A stretch of DNA of 39,399 bases from Candidatus Aenigmatarchaeota archaeon (lineage in GTDB: Archaea; Aenigmatarchaeota; Aenigmatarchaeia; QMZP01; QMZT01). Location of the stretch: positions 1-39,399 of the forward strand of contig QMZT01000008.1 in NCBI GenBank assembly GCA_003663325.1, given 5' to 3'. The translations under genes were made by a program, and so were the position numbers. Below the pieces are notes generated by a model that did not search any database, was not told where the DNA came from, and was given only the letters and a program-made list of their open reading frames with translations. The stretch's first letter is position 1. Each line of letters starts with the position of its first letter. This document shows, in pieces, positions 7,769 to 19,400 of the stretch.

Positions 7769-10555
7769 TTAAGTTTCGTATCTCTCTATCTCCCAATACC
7801 TCTTCGTCCTTACATACTCTCGCTCTGCTCGCATTATTTCCATTATTAGTTCATCTCCGCTCTTCATCTTTGCAAGTATGCGCTTTGCTGTAGCCACGCC
7901 AACCCCCCTACCAGCCATAGCTATTACCGCTTGCTTACCATAGGTTATCGTTAGGGTTGCAGACTCCAAAAGCTCGGTAAGCATTCTGTCTTCTTCTTTG
8001 TTTAGCTTTTTACCCCTGAGGTATTTCTCCAGCACCTTTACCTTCTCCTCCTCCCACGGCTTAACAATACCTATAAGTTTTGCCCCGCATTTTGGACACT
8101 TTATATCTTGCGGAACATCTCTTGCTATAACATGCTCTATATACCTTGCACAGTTAAAGCACACAAGCATTAGTTTTGTATCCATGATTCTTTTTTTAAA
8201 TACATCAAAGATTTCACTTTCCATTGAGGGTGTAGTAACAAGTTCAAACCTAGCCTCTATACCAATGGTTGCTAGGGGTGATAAACCTTTTTTAACAAAA
8301 ATTCCCATTTGCCCACATCTTATCTTTTTTATAATCTCCATCGCACCCTCAACATCCATCTTTTCTGTAAATATCTCATTCAATGTTTCCTTAAATGGTA
8401 TGTCGCTCTGGTAAACATCAACCAGCTTCCTTATATAACCTTTCCCATAACTTGCATCCCTTTTTATTATTCCCATACGTTTTGCTACATGTGTAAAACG
8501 CCACATGAAAAGCTCTGAGTTCTTCATGTGCATCGCAAGCAACTGCTTTACTATGCTTAAATCAACACTTTTTAATACCTCTGCTACCATCTCCTCATTC
8601 CCCCTCTGCAGGCGCAAAATAATTCTGTAAGGGTCACTTTCCATTACCACTGAGCCAATCTTTGGTGTTAAAAGGAATGCTATGATCTTGCCAAGTGCCT
8701 CATTAACCATACTCCCATTGCAGGAATGTATAACCACATAATCCCCTTCCCCTTCAATATAAACAGCTTGCTCATCTGGAATAAAGCTATACTTTACCTG
8801 CCTTTTCATGATATCCAGCATACTATTAAAGGCGTGAATGTCTATGCTGTAATGCTCTTTCATATACCTGTACATATCTTCTTTATCTTTTTCCTCAGCA
8901 ATCCATTTCCCAAGTAAGCGTCTTATTTTTCCCACCTCCATGGCAACATTAGCATGGACAGGTATAAGTTCGCCAATCCATGCAGGTATGCTCGCCTCCC
9001 TGCCAGTATATGGCTCTACCATAACGCTTTGCTCTCTAACATCCACCACCCTCCAAGCCTGTCCTTTAACTATAAACCTGGCGTTGGGAAGGCAATATAT
9101 ATTCACAAATTCCTCATCCAGTGTTGCAACTTCTTTGCCGCTTACTATATCCACAACCTTGTATGTTTTTGTATCTGGTATGGTGGAAAGGTTTTCGTAG
9201 TAGTATTTCCATAACCCACGCCTTGCTCTTATCCACGCTTCCTTTCCTTCCTCAAACATGCTTATAAGCCTTACCTCTCTCATAAAGCTGCATACATCCA
9301 TAACCTCTTCAATTTTTATATCGTTGTAAGGATAGGCATGCTTAACTACATCCCACACCTTCCTAACGCTTAGCTTGGAATACTCCATAAGCAAGCCAGC
9401 TATTTGGTGCATAAGCACGTCCATAGCCTTTTTATATATTATTGTTGGCTCTAACATGTTTTTCTTCGCAAGCCCTGCTATTGCAGCTGATTCAAAACAA
9501 TCATCGCCATGCTTTGTTATTATTACGCCTTTTGAAACCATCTCCACTTTGTGACCACTCCTTCCACTTCTCTGCAAAAATTTGGATACTTGGCGAGGGG
9601 AGAAGTATTGGATAACGAGATCAACGCTTCCAATATCTATACCCAATTCTAAGCTGGAAGTACATACTAACGCTTTAATTTTGCCCTCTTTAAAAAGCCT
9701 CTCCCCTGCCACCCTTACATCCCTTGATAAAGAGGAATGGTGCGTTTCTATAGGGAATTGGCTTAGCGTTCTTAAGCGCGCAGACAAAAACTCCGCCTGC
9801 TCTCTTGTATTTGTAAAAATCAGCACGGAGTTATGCCTAGCTACAAGTCTTTCGATAATCTCTACATCACTCTTACCATCGCTGGTAGAAATAACACTAA
9901 CACATACCCTTTTCTTTTCGGTAACATCCACAATTACACAATCTTTATTGGGAGAAATAAATTTTGCTACCTCTTGCTTATCCCTTATAGTCGCTGAAAT
10001 CCCTATAATCTGAAAATCCCCAGCAAGCATCTTAAGCCTTTCTAAGCCAATAGCCAACTGAGCACCTCTCTTATTGCCAACAAGCTCATGAACTTCATCA
10101 ATTATTACCCATTTAACGTTTGCTAAATGTTTCCTCAATTGCTTACCCACAAGCATTGCTTGCAACGTTTCTGGCGTGATAATAAACATATCTGCAGGGT
10201 TTGCAGCTTGCATGCCTCTCTCATACCTACCCGTATCGCCATGCCTTACACTTACCTCAAACCCCAGGCGCTCTGACCACCATAATATGCGGGAAAGCAT
10301 ATCTCTATTAAGGCTTCTTAATGGTGTTATGTAAAGAATACTTATTGGTTTCAATCTTTCTCTTTCCCTTAAAAATCTGTCAAATACTGGCAATAGCACA
10401 GCCTCTGTCTTACCAACACCTGTTGGCGCAATGAGAAGTGTGTTGCGATTGCTAACTATATGCTCAAAACTTTCTATTTGTGCGAGGGTAGGCTTTTTGA
10501 ACCCCCTCTCCTTCAACGCATTCCTTATTTCCCTTGAAAGGTTTCCCCATACCAT
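7769..10555 (-). CDS. lhr: Lhr-like large superfamily 2 DNA/RNA helicase
   Basis: LIAPTGVGKTEAVLLP, IDEVHELVGNKRGAQLAIGLERL, ISATI, CTSSLELGIDIGSVDLVIQ, QRSGRSGHK; C-terminal CFNC...CPKC. Confidence 0.92.
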   Translation of the reverse strand: MVWGNLSREIRNALKERGFKKPTLAQIESFEHIVSNRNTLLIAPTGVGKTEAVLLPVFDRFLRERERLKPISILYITPLRSLNRDMLSRILWWSERLGFEVSVRHGDTGRYERGMQAANPADMFIITPETLQAMLVGKQLRKHLANVKWVIIDEVHELVGNKRGAQLAIGLERLKMLAGDFQIIGISATIRDKQEVAKFISPNKDCVIVDVTEKKRVCVSVISTSDGKSDVEIIERLVARHNSVLIFTNTREQAEFLSARLRTLSQFPIETHHSSLSRDVRVAGERLFKEGKIKALVCTSSLELGIDIGSVDLVIQYFSPRQVSKFLQRSGRSGHKVEMVSKGVIITKHGDDCFESAAIAGLAKKNMLEPTIIYKKAMDVLMHQIAGLLMEYSKLSVRKVWDVVKHAYPYNDIKIEEVMDVCSFMREVRLISMFEEGKEAWIRARRGLWKYYYENLSTIPDTKTYKVVDIVSGKEVATLDEEFVNIYCLPNARFIVKGQAWRVVDVREQSVMVEPYTGREASIPAWIGELIPVHANVAMEVGKIRRLLGKWIAEEKDKEDMYRYMKEHYSIDIHAFNSMLDIMKRQVKYSFIPDEQAVYIEGEGDYVVIHSCNGSMVNEALGKIIAFLLTPKIGSVVMESDPYRIILRLQRGNEEMVAEVLKSVDLSIVKQLLAMHMKNSELFMWRFTHVAKRMGIIKRDASYGKGYIRKLVDVYQSDIPFKETLNEIFTEKMDVEGAMEIIKKIRCGQMGIFVKKGLSPLATIGIEARFELVTTPSMESEIFDVFKKRIMDTKLMLVCFNCARYIEHVIARDVPQDIKCPKCGAKLIGIVKPWEEEKVKVLEKYLRGKKLNKEEDRMLTELLESATLTITYGKQAVIAMAGRGVGVATAKRILAKMKSGDELIMEIMRAEREYVRTKRYWEIERYET

Positions 10556-10585
10556 AAAGAGATAATTAGAAAGAAGGAATAAATG

Positions 10586-11644
10586 CTATTTCCCTCTTTC
10601 CCCTACATATTTCTTTAGCTTGCTTATAAGCTTGGTTTCTGTTGGATCTACACCATTTAGAAGGCCCAAATATATGCTGGCGAAATCAAGAAGGTAAATA
10701 ACGCTGAACATCTTCTCCACCAAATTCTTACCTTCTGCCTCTATCTCGATGATCCTGCCTCCGGCCCTTTTAATAACATTTTCTGTAAACTCTATCCTTT
10801 TCTTTAACTTTTCGTTTTCAAGCTCACCATCTCTTATAAAAATAACACAGAAATTCCTACCCATGCTTGCTCGCCAACCCAGAATTGAGTTGTGGTTCAA
10901 CTCTGGCAATACCTCGCTAAAGGCTTGAATCTTTGAATTCTCGTTGAATTGTGTTTTTGCCCTGTAAGCGACCGCTGTATATGGGTGAAATGAATATATA
11001 ACAGGTATCCTGCCCTTTACAGCTAGCGCTATTCTTTTTGCCTCATTCTCGCTGCTTCCCCTTGAGAAACCCAACCTTTTCTTTAAAGAAGAGAGCATAT
11101 CTATTAGGGATTCAAAATCAACAGAAATCATTTTAGATTTTTCAGCAAGAACAAGCAAGGGGAACAAAAGATAAGGCAATGCAGAGCGGGGAGGCATACC
11201 TTCAGGTACTTTAACAAAACACTTTCCCCATTTTCTGCACAGTTCCTCCAAAATCCCGTTAGAACTTATGCCAACAAGCTCGATACCTCTTTCATATGCC
11301 TCATTAACGCATGATATCGTTTCCTCTGTATTACCCGAGTAGCTTATTGCTATAAGAAAATAATCCTTATCTATATATACAGGTAATTTGTAATCTCTCA
11401 CCACTTCAACCCTTTTGTTTACTAAGCATCTAAATATATCACCACTGATAGCCGAGCCTCCCATCCCACAAACAGCTATACATTCCCTATCTATCCTGAC
11501 CCCTTTAAGAGCTGTTCTTGCTATTCTTAACGCATTCTTGCTATGCTCAGGAATATTTTCAACAATATTATATATACCACTGTCCATTAAGAGCGTGTGC
11601 TCATCATCCAATATATTGGCTTTGCCTGCTCTACTATCTTGCAT
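10586..11644 (-). CDS. Bifunctional phosphoglucose/phosphomannose isomerase
   Basis: CGMGGSAISGDIF, AISYSGNTEETISCVNEA, ELNHNSILGW. The real start may be the internal Met at 11587. Confidence 0.9.
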   Translation of the reverse strand: MQDSRAGKANILDDEHTLLMDSGIYNIVENIPEHSKNALRIARTALKGVRIDRECIAVCGMGGSAISGDIFRCLVNKRVEVVRDYKLPVYIDKDYFLIAISYSGNTEETISCVNEAYERGIELVGISSNGILEELCRKWGKCFVKVPEGMPPRSALPYLLFPLLVLAEKSKMISVDFESLIDMLSSLKKRLGFSRGSSENEAKRIALAVKGRIPVIYSFHPYTAVAYRAKTQFNENSKIQAFSEVLPELNHNSILGWRASMGRNFCVIFIRDGELENEKLKKRIEFTENVIKRAGGRIIEIEAEGKNLVEKMFSVIYLLDFASIYLGLLNGVDPTETKLISKLKKYVGERGK

Positions 11645-11678
11645 AATCTAATTTAAAATAGAACAAATAAAAATAAAG

Positions 11679-13343
11679 ATGGTAAGAAATCTTGCTATTG
11701 CATCTGTATTCACCCTCTCCCTGCTCTTTGCTATGCTTCTCGCTGTGCTACTCACCGCTTTCTATGCCCTGGGTTACGTAAACTGGGTATTTCTCATCTC
11801 TGCCACCCTGATTATAAACTTCCTTATGTGGTTTCTCTCTCCATACATAGGCGATTTTACCAATCAAATCTTCTATAAAGCAAGGTTTATTGGTATAGAA
11901 GGGTTAAGAGATAAGAATAGAAATGTTGCAGAGCTTGTTGAAAAGATTTGTATGGAAAATAAAATAAAGATTCCCAAGATTGGATACATTGCTGATGATA
12001 ACCCACAAGCCTTTACTTATGGTTCAACAAGAAACAATGCGAGGATAATATTTACTGAAGGTATTTTTACCTATCTTGATGAAGAAGAGATTAAGGCTGT
12101 ATTTGCTCACGAGCTTGGGCATATCGTGCATAGAGATTTTATAGTAATGGCCATAGCATCCACTATTCTGCAATTGCTCTATGAGCTCTATTGGATACTT
12201 ACAAGAAGCGCTAGTAGTAACAGGGGAAAAGGAAAGGGATATGTAGTTATTGTAGGTATAATTTCATACGTATTTTACATGATAGGAAGTTACATCCTTC
12301 TATACCTCTCGCGTGTAAGAGAATACTATGCTGATGAATTCTCTGCAAAGGCAACGGGCAATCCAAACACACTAGCTCATGCACTGGTAAAAATAGCTTA
12401 TGGAATAATAGCTAAGCCAGATAAGCCAGAAGAGATGCGGTTAATGGCTTCAACGAGGGCAATGGGTATAACGGATTATAAGTTATCAAAGGGGCTTGGA
12501 TTAATCTATGCGAATGCAAACATACATGGAAAGGATATAAATGAGTATATAAAGAGGGCATTGCTTTATGATCTTAAAAACCCGTGGGCATTCTTTATTG
12601 AGCTAGGTTCCACACACCCACTTACAGGAAAGAGGATAGAAAGGCTTTCAAGGCTTGCAAAACTAGCAGGAATAAGTCCATTCGTAGATTTCAGCATGGT
12701 GGAAAGTGGCATGGAAATAGATAGAAGCAGGCTCTATAAAGGCTTTATAAAGGATGTGATAGTAAAATATCTCCCCTTCATAACAATTTCTTTGCTTGGC
12801 ATAGCCATATTTTTAGCTTTTATCCTGCTTCCGGCCCTATTTATACATCTTGCTGTATTTTGGCTAATTGGACTATTTATTGCTTTATTTGGGATATCGA
12901 TAATGCTCCAAACCGCATATAAATATAAAGAGGGGCTGTTTGAGAAAAAGAATGTGCTCGAGCTTATGGCAGATATCTACGCCTCCCCTATAAAGGGCAG
13001 ACCTGTTGAGTTGGAAGGCAAGATAATAGGTAGGGGGCAGGCTGGTTATATATTCTCCGAAGATATGATGCTTCAGGATAATACAGGACTTATCTACCTC
13101 AATTATGAAAGCTTGCTTCCGTTTCTTGGAAATCTTTTCTTTGCCTGGAAAAAGGTGGATAAGCTTGTGGGAAGGGAGGTAAAGGTTAAAGGATGGTTTA
13201 TTAGGGGGATGCGACCATTATTGGAAATGAAAGAGCTTGAGCATAAAGAAGGTATTATAAAAGGGAGGGTAAGAGCTATAGGTATGTTGAGTGGAGGGAT
13301 ATTTCTAATCTTAGGGATAGCAATGCTTATCACTTTTCTATAA
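11679..13343 (+). CDS. HtpX-like M48 family metalloprotease with C-terminal extension
   Basis: N-terminal TM segments, AHELGHIVHRDF zinc motif, REYYADEFSAKATGNP; later TM helices and a soluble tail. Confidence 0.88.
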   Translation: MVRNLAIASVFTLSLLFAMLLAVLLTAFYALGYVNWVFLISATLIINFLMWFLSPYIGDFTNQIFYKARFIGIEGLRDKNRNVAELVEKICMENKIKIPKIGYIADDNPQAFTYGSTRNNARIIFTEGIFTYLDEEEIKAVFAHELGHIVHRDFIVMAIASTILQLLYELYWILTRSASSNRGKGKGYVVIVGIISYVFYMIGSYILLYLSRVREYYADEFSAKATGNPNTLAHALVKIAYGIIAKPDKPEEMRLMASTRAMGITDYKLSKGLGLIYANANIHGKDINEYIKRALLYDLKNPWAFFIELGSTHPLTGKRIERLSRLAKLAGISPFVDFSMVESGMEIDRSRLYKGFIKDVIVKYLPFITISLLGIAIFLAFILLPALFIHLAVFWLIGLFIALFGISIMLQTAYKYKEGLFEKKNVLELMADIYASPIKGRPVELEGKIIGRGQAGYIFSEDMMLQDNTGLIYLNYESLLPFLGNLFFAWKKVDKLVGREVKVKGWFIRGMRPLLEMKELEHKEGIIKGRVRAIGMLSGGIFLILGIAMLITFL

Positions 13344-13402
13344 TTTTATCATCACATAGTAAAAGCTCATATATTTAAACTACCTGAAAAACATTAATAT
13401 AT

Positions 13403-16400
13403 ATGAGGCAATCTATATTGCTGATAATAACTTTTGCAGTATTTGTAACGCTTGTTTTGCCTGCTAACGTAAGTGCTCTTTTTGCGTACATTGATAAATA
13501 TGAATATAAGATAAATGAGAGCATGATTATAAAGGTAAACAGCACATCAACAAGCAATATATCTGCTGAAATAACAGGCACACAGAATGCAAGCTTTGAA
13601 ATACCTGGCAGTATAGGAATGATAGAGTACAGCTATTTGCTTTCCCTCCCTTCTGGTACATATACATTAACACTCAAGCAAGGTAGTGATTCAGTAAGCG
13701 TAGAATTTAAGATAGTTAAATCACGAAAATTTATGAAGGCAAGGCTTATAGGTGACGGTAATGTTATTTTTGTTGATACGAGTAATGAAATAACAGCTGG
13801 CAATGAGTTTGGAGGCAACTTTACAGAGCTTTTAACGCTCAGCAAATCAAAGAAGTTACACTATGGGGTGGTACAAAATCTTGATGGAAAGAACTACTCT
13901 TTTGTATTGGTGGATGAGAGCAGGCCAGGCATTTATGATTCGATATGGGTTGATGATGATAAGCTTTTCCTTCTTTACAATTCTAGTGAGGATAGTGCAG
14001 AGAAGGATATGGTGGAAACAAGGTATACAATAGGAGAGAAATTTTTAAAGAAATACGTATTTATTGATACAGAGGTAGAAAGTGGTAATAAGTTAATAAT
14101 TACACCACTCTTGAATCGCACGTATTTTAGTAAAGGAGATATTGCACATTTCCTTGTGACAATTACCAATGAAAGCGCCCATTTCCTTCCAAATCAATCC
14201 TTTATCCTAAAAATTTTTGATGACAAGGCAAAGGAGGTGTACAATTATTCAAATAGCACAAATAATAATGGTTACTTTGTGGTTGATTACCAAATACCAG
14301 CAAACTCACCTACTGGGGCATTTTTTGTTACGCTTAACGACACACCTACAGAAGTCTTTGTTGTTGAGAGCTTCAAACTATTTGTAAAAATAACAGACCT
14401 AAATAATAACCCATCCTACACTTTTGCTCCTAAATCAAAAATAAAGATATGGGTTATAACCAAAGACTCAAATGATAACTTTTTCAACGCAACTACTCTT
14501 AGTGGTAAGATTTTTGAGCCGAAAGGAACAAGTGTGGTGCTCTCTTTCACACAGAGCGACACAGGCAGGTACTATGCGGAGTATAAAGCAATGGATAGCG
14601 GCAAGTATAAGGTTGTTGTAGAGGTCAGCGATGCCAGCGGGGATAAGCAAAAAATGGATGCCGCTTTTGAGGTACAGAAAATAAGCTTTATAGCAATGAC
14701 TGTAAATCCGAAATATATAGATGAGGCTGAAGCAGGGCCAGAGGTAATAATGATAAATACTTTTGCTCCTGGTTCAAGTGTAACTATAGCTACATTCATA
14801 AGGGATATAACAAAACTGTCTGGCGAAGGTGGGCCATGTGCAGGAAATGCGTGTATGGATATAAATTGTAGCAACAAGTATTACAAGCTCAAAGTGTTTG
14901 ATGATAAAAAGAATATGTATGATGTAAACTTTACTGTGATGAATATTAGTGCTCTATCTCAGATGTTTGGTAAAGAACCGCCAGAAGAGCCTGGGGTGGC
15001 TGGTCAATGCATTATACTTATATGGAATAACAATTCATGGATTAATACAACAGGCAACTATAAAGTTGATATAGAATTTAACCATCCTGTTTATGGCAAG
15101 CATTATGCTGGCGAGGCCTTTGGCATTCAATATCTTTATGCAACAGGCGGAATGGTTGATATGAAGGGTGATGAATTTACATTCATTGCTCCAAGCTCAA
15201 CAGCAAGAATAAAGCTAAAGATAAGGGATCTCATAACAGATGAATACATACCTGATAATAATATAATAAATGTTGAGATAACAGAGATGCGTAAAGAATG
15301 GCCTGAGTTTAAAGACGCACTTGGTGAAATGCAAGGCTATAACAAATCAATGCTTAATGAATCTGTTAATGGAAGCGTTATAACATTCTTCACACCACCA
15401 GAAGAAGGTTTCTATATAGCGCGTATAAGGTTCAAGGTTAATCTTAGCAGCAAAGGTATAATTGCAGAAGGTACAGGTACTGTTTTCTTTGAGCTTAAGA
15501 AATACTTTATTTGGGCAGAGCCAAAGGTAAGCGGGGATATGAAGATAATAGGGCAAGGAAGCAATATAACGCTGCAAGTTTACGTAATGGATATAGATAA
15601 GGCTGTTAGATATGGTAAAATGACACCAGAATGTACAGGTTGCTCCGGTTATGTTGTAACGGTTGAAAGATTAAGGAATGACCAGATATTCAAGGAATTT
15701 AAGAAGGGTTTGGACTTTAATGTTACAGATGGTGTAATAATAAACTCTACAAGCGGGGCTGAGGTTAAGATAGTGCCTGTTGGTAAGGGTTTACCAAGTG
15801 GATGGTATTCTGTAGATTTATCTGTGTATGATCCAGCCACAAACAAAAAGTACTATGGTTGGGGTTGGTTTGAGATAAGAAACTTTTTTGCATATGCAGT
15901 GCCCGTTAAGCCAATAGAGGGCCAAGCAGGGAATTACAGCATTGTTAAAACTGAATCGCTCAGCTATCCTACCACCAGTAATGTTTTGCTTGGTGTTATT
16001 GCCTTTAAGCCAGGTGGTGAGTTCCAACCACCATTGATACTAAATGTAGAGTCTGTGTCTATAGAGAGCATACAGAACTTTGCTACATGGCCGCCACAGG
16101 TAGTGGAAGAGAATAAATATAAATATAATGGGTTTGTTAGTAATGCCAGACTGTTTGATGAATCTGGATTTGAGATACCTGGAACAAAGATAATTAACAT
16201 AAGCTTTTACAATATGAAGAATGGCAATTATATGCTCAATTTGCTTGTTCAGGCAAGTGGTATGAAGGACATTGGTACGGGCATGCTTCAGTTCTCTAAC
16301 TATAATCTTAAATGGAATCTTGTACCAGAGGATAAGCTTTACGAGTGGCCAATAATCTATAGTCCAAGCGAGAATATGACATTTGAGTTTAATGCAACAG

Positions 16401-19400
16401 AGTTTGACGGCAGTCCTCATAACCTTAGCAGTGTTGAGGTTAGTGAGCTGTTCGATGAGAACAAACACAGGCCTGTGAGGATGAAGGTCAACGAGAACTA
16501 TACCTATTCTTGTGCGCTTAATTACTGCCAGCTTAACGTCAGCCTCAAGAACCTTAAAACAGGAGAGTATGGTATAAGGGTGTGTGTTAGAGATGCTGCT
16601 GGAGATGTGAGTTGTGTGCAGCACCTTCGGTTTGAGATAAGGAGCTTTATACTTGGTGTGCCAATGATATATGAATATTGGATGTGGCAGGAAAAAGACA
16701 CCCCAGATAATACACTTTATGCAACGAAGAGCGGGGACAACTGCGATAACTCTGATTATTTAGCTATGGATGAATGCCCGCAATATAATAAAACTATTTG
16801 CATTTGGGGATGCCAGGTAAACATATCTTTGCCGTTTGAAGAAAAACTAGGCAAATATTACGGCGGTGTTTTCTGGATAGAAAAGGAATGGAGTGAGAAG
16901 GGCAAATGGAGAATGGGCAACCAAGGGCCTGTGGGCGTGTACGTTTATGTAGTATCAAACACAACCCATCTATGGATAAACACAAGCACAGACCCCAATA
17001 ATGGCAATCTTGCAGGCTCTAAACCTCTTGCAATAGGGGATACATTTACACTCAATTCTCCTGGTGTAGAGAATTACGAATGGCTTGTCTATGCTGTTGC
17101 ATTTGATGGTAATAACTCATTCAGGGTAAAGCATGCCAATGGTATTATATGTGGTGATACAGATGATAGTGGTGAGCAATTCAGGGTTGTGCCTCCTAAG
17201 GGGCATGCAAACTATTCAACATTCTATCACGGATATACACAATTAGTAAATAACAATCCAATATCATGGAGGCTTGGGCTTATTGATCATACCTCGCCTA
17301 ACTATAACCCGAGGTTTGTATATATTTACCATAACACTACACACCTATGGATTGTAACCCTGCCAATCTCGGCAACCCCAAGCAACACTATTGTTAATTT
17401 CACTGATCCGAGTGTGAGCCATGGGCCCGTTCCAATTGGCAGCGTAATAGATGATGGCCATGGCGGAAAATGGAAGATTACGAGCATTACGAAAGAAACA
17501 ATAAAGCTTTACGGCCAAAATGTACTTTCTTCTGGTATTTTTGTAGATACAAGCCTCTCAAAAAGCGGTAAGTTTGTATTCTTCCCACTGGAAGAAGGAA
17601 GGTTTGCAATGGAAGCCAAGCTTGGAGAAGGAGAGGGCAAGGGATTTGATTTAGATGGAGATGGATATTATAATGGGACCCTGTATATGCTCGTTATAGA
17701 TAACGGTACAAGCTATAACACGATAGCATACAGCAAAGATTATAATTTCACAAATGCGAGCAGGATAGTTAGTGTTGGAAATGATCGCGATAAGAGAAGG
17801 ATAGGATTAAAGGATACCCTTATATTATTAAGTATTGATCCTCGTGTCAACCGTGTGTTCTTCTATACAGATAGGTTCATGGGCGAGTGGCCGGAGCTTG
17901 GCGACTATAGGATTAATACCAACATAACCATACCAGTCATGGTTACGGATGCGAGCAATAATCCAATAAGCGCAAACGTGACTATAGGCTATATAAAATA
18001 CAAATCTGCAACGGGTTCAGCTCCACCTAAACCCGTAAGTTATCCATGGAAAACAATAACGGGTGTTGATGAGTTAGAAATAAATACAACACAATATGGG
18101 TTTGGTACGGGCAATCTTGAGTTTGGTATAGTTGCAAAGAGAAATGGTGAGGAGGAGTTCATGGAGGAATGGAAATGGCCAAAGGCAACGGTAAGGGCGT
18201 TCCTAATCGATACACATACAGGCTATGGTAAGGTATTCAGCAATAAGTTAGTAAGCACAAAGCTATGGAGGTTTGCATGGGATACAGGCTTAGTTGTATT
18301 GCCGATCTACATAGCTAATACTTCAAACTATCCGATAATAAAGGGTGTGGTTGCGTTTGTTGGTGATGAGCAAATAGTTAATGATCCGCAAGCTGAGTGT
18401 AATTTTGTTATGCCAGCAGATGCAGACCCAAATGGAACCAACCTTACCTATAAAATAAAGGAGTTTGAAAACATGGGAGCCCTTTATTACATATATCTTA
18501 ATAAAAACAATGTGAGCAAGGCTTGGATAAAGAAAGATGATTGCAACTTTACAGGCATTACTGCAAAGAGCGAAGGTGATCAGATAAATATAAGTATTCA
18601 AGGCAATCTTTTCATGCTATACCTGCTTAATGCAAGCGAAAATAGGATAAGCATTGGTCTTTTAAACTTCGAGCCAAGCAACTTTACTAACTCGTTGCCT
18701 ATTAGGTATGAATCAAGGCTGGATGGCATTAGCCCAATATGGTATCTCATAAGTGCCAATATTTCTGGCAAAGTATATGATGTGGTGCTTATGAACTCAA
18801 CAGCAAGCTACCCAATTTGTAACGTATGGATGAAGGGAGGGGAATGTGTCAAGGTTGCAGTTTTTGATTCAGATGGTAATATGAGTTCTTATGAGGCTTA
18901 TGTTAAGGCTGGGGAGAGCATAGGCAATACAGGCTACTATCTTGCATCCATTGGACCTGAATCATGGGACGGTGTGATGCTTGGTAATGCAAGCGTGTTT
19001 GGTTCGTGGCTCCCCATAATATGGATACATGGTATGGCAGATAATGCTCCGGTATATATTGCAAAGCTTAATGAAAGCGAGATAGGCTTCGACCTCAACC
19101 TCGATGATGCTCTGAATATGACATTCTATATGCTTGCATACGATGACATGCCAGATGGGCAACAGAAACCAACACGTATAATAATAGATGATGATAACCA
19201 GTTTGTAGAGTTCGTTGATTGGTCAACTCCAGGAAATGAAACCTACTATGATATGTATGGGGATGAGAGTGGTGCAGGAGAGGTATACGGCAACATGCCA
19301 ATGGGTATATGGCATGGATGGGTAGCATTTGGTGATTGGCAGAGCATAGCAGAATGGGAGAACAGACCGGAGTTTGAGCTTATACAATTTGATACAGCAA

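Noticed and set aside
7998-10013. Several plus-strand ORFs (7998, 8309, 8726, 8940, 8954, 9582)
   Set aside because: All antisense to the clearly coding lhr gene.
16040-16624. 194-aa antisense ORF
   Set aside because: Antisense to the giant surface protein frame, no recognisable motif; long antisense ORFs are expected from its codon bias.
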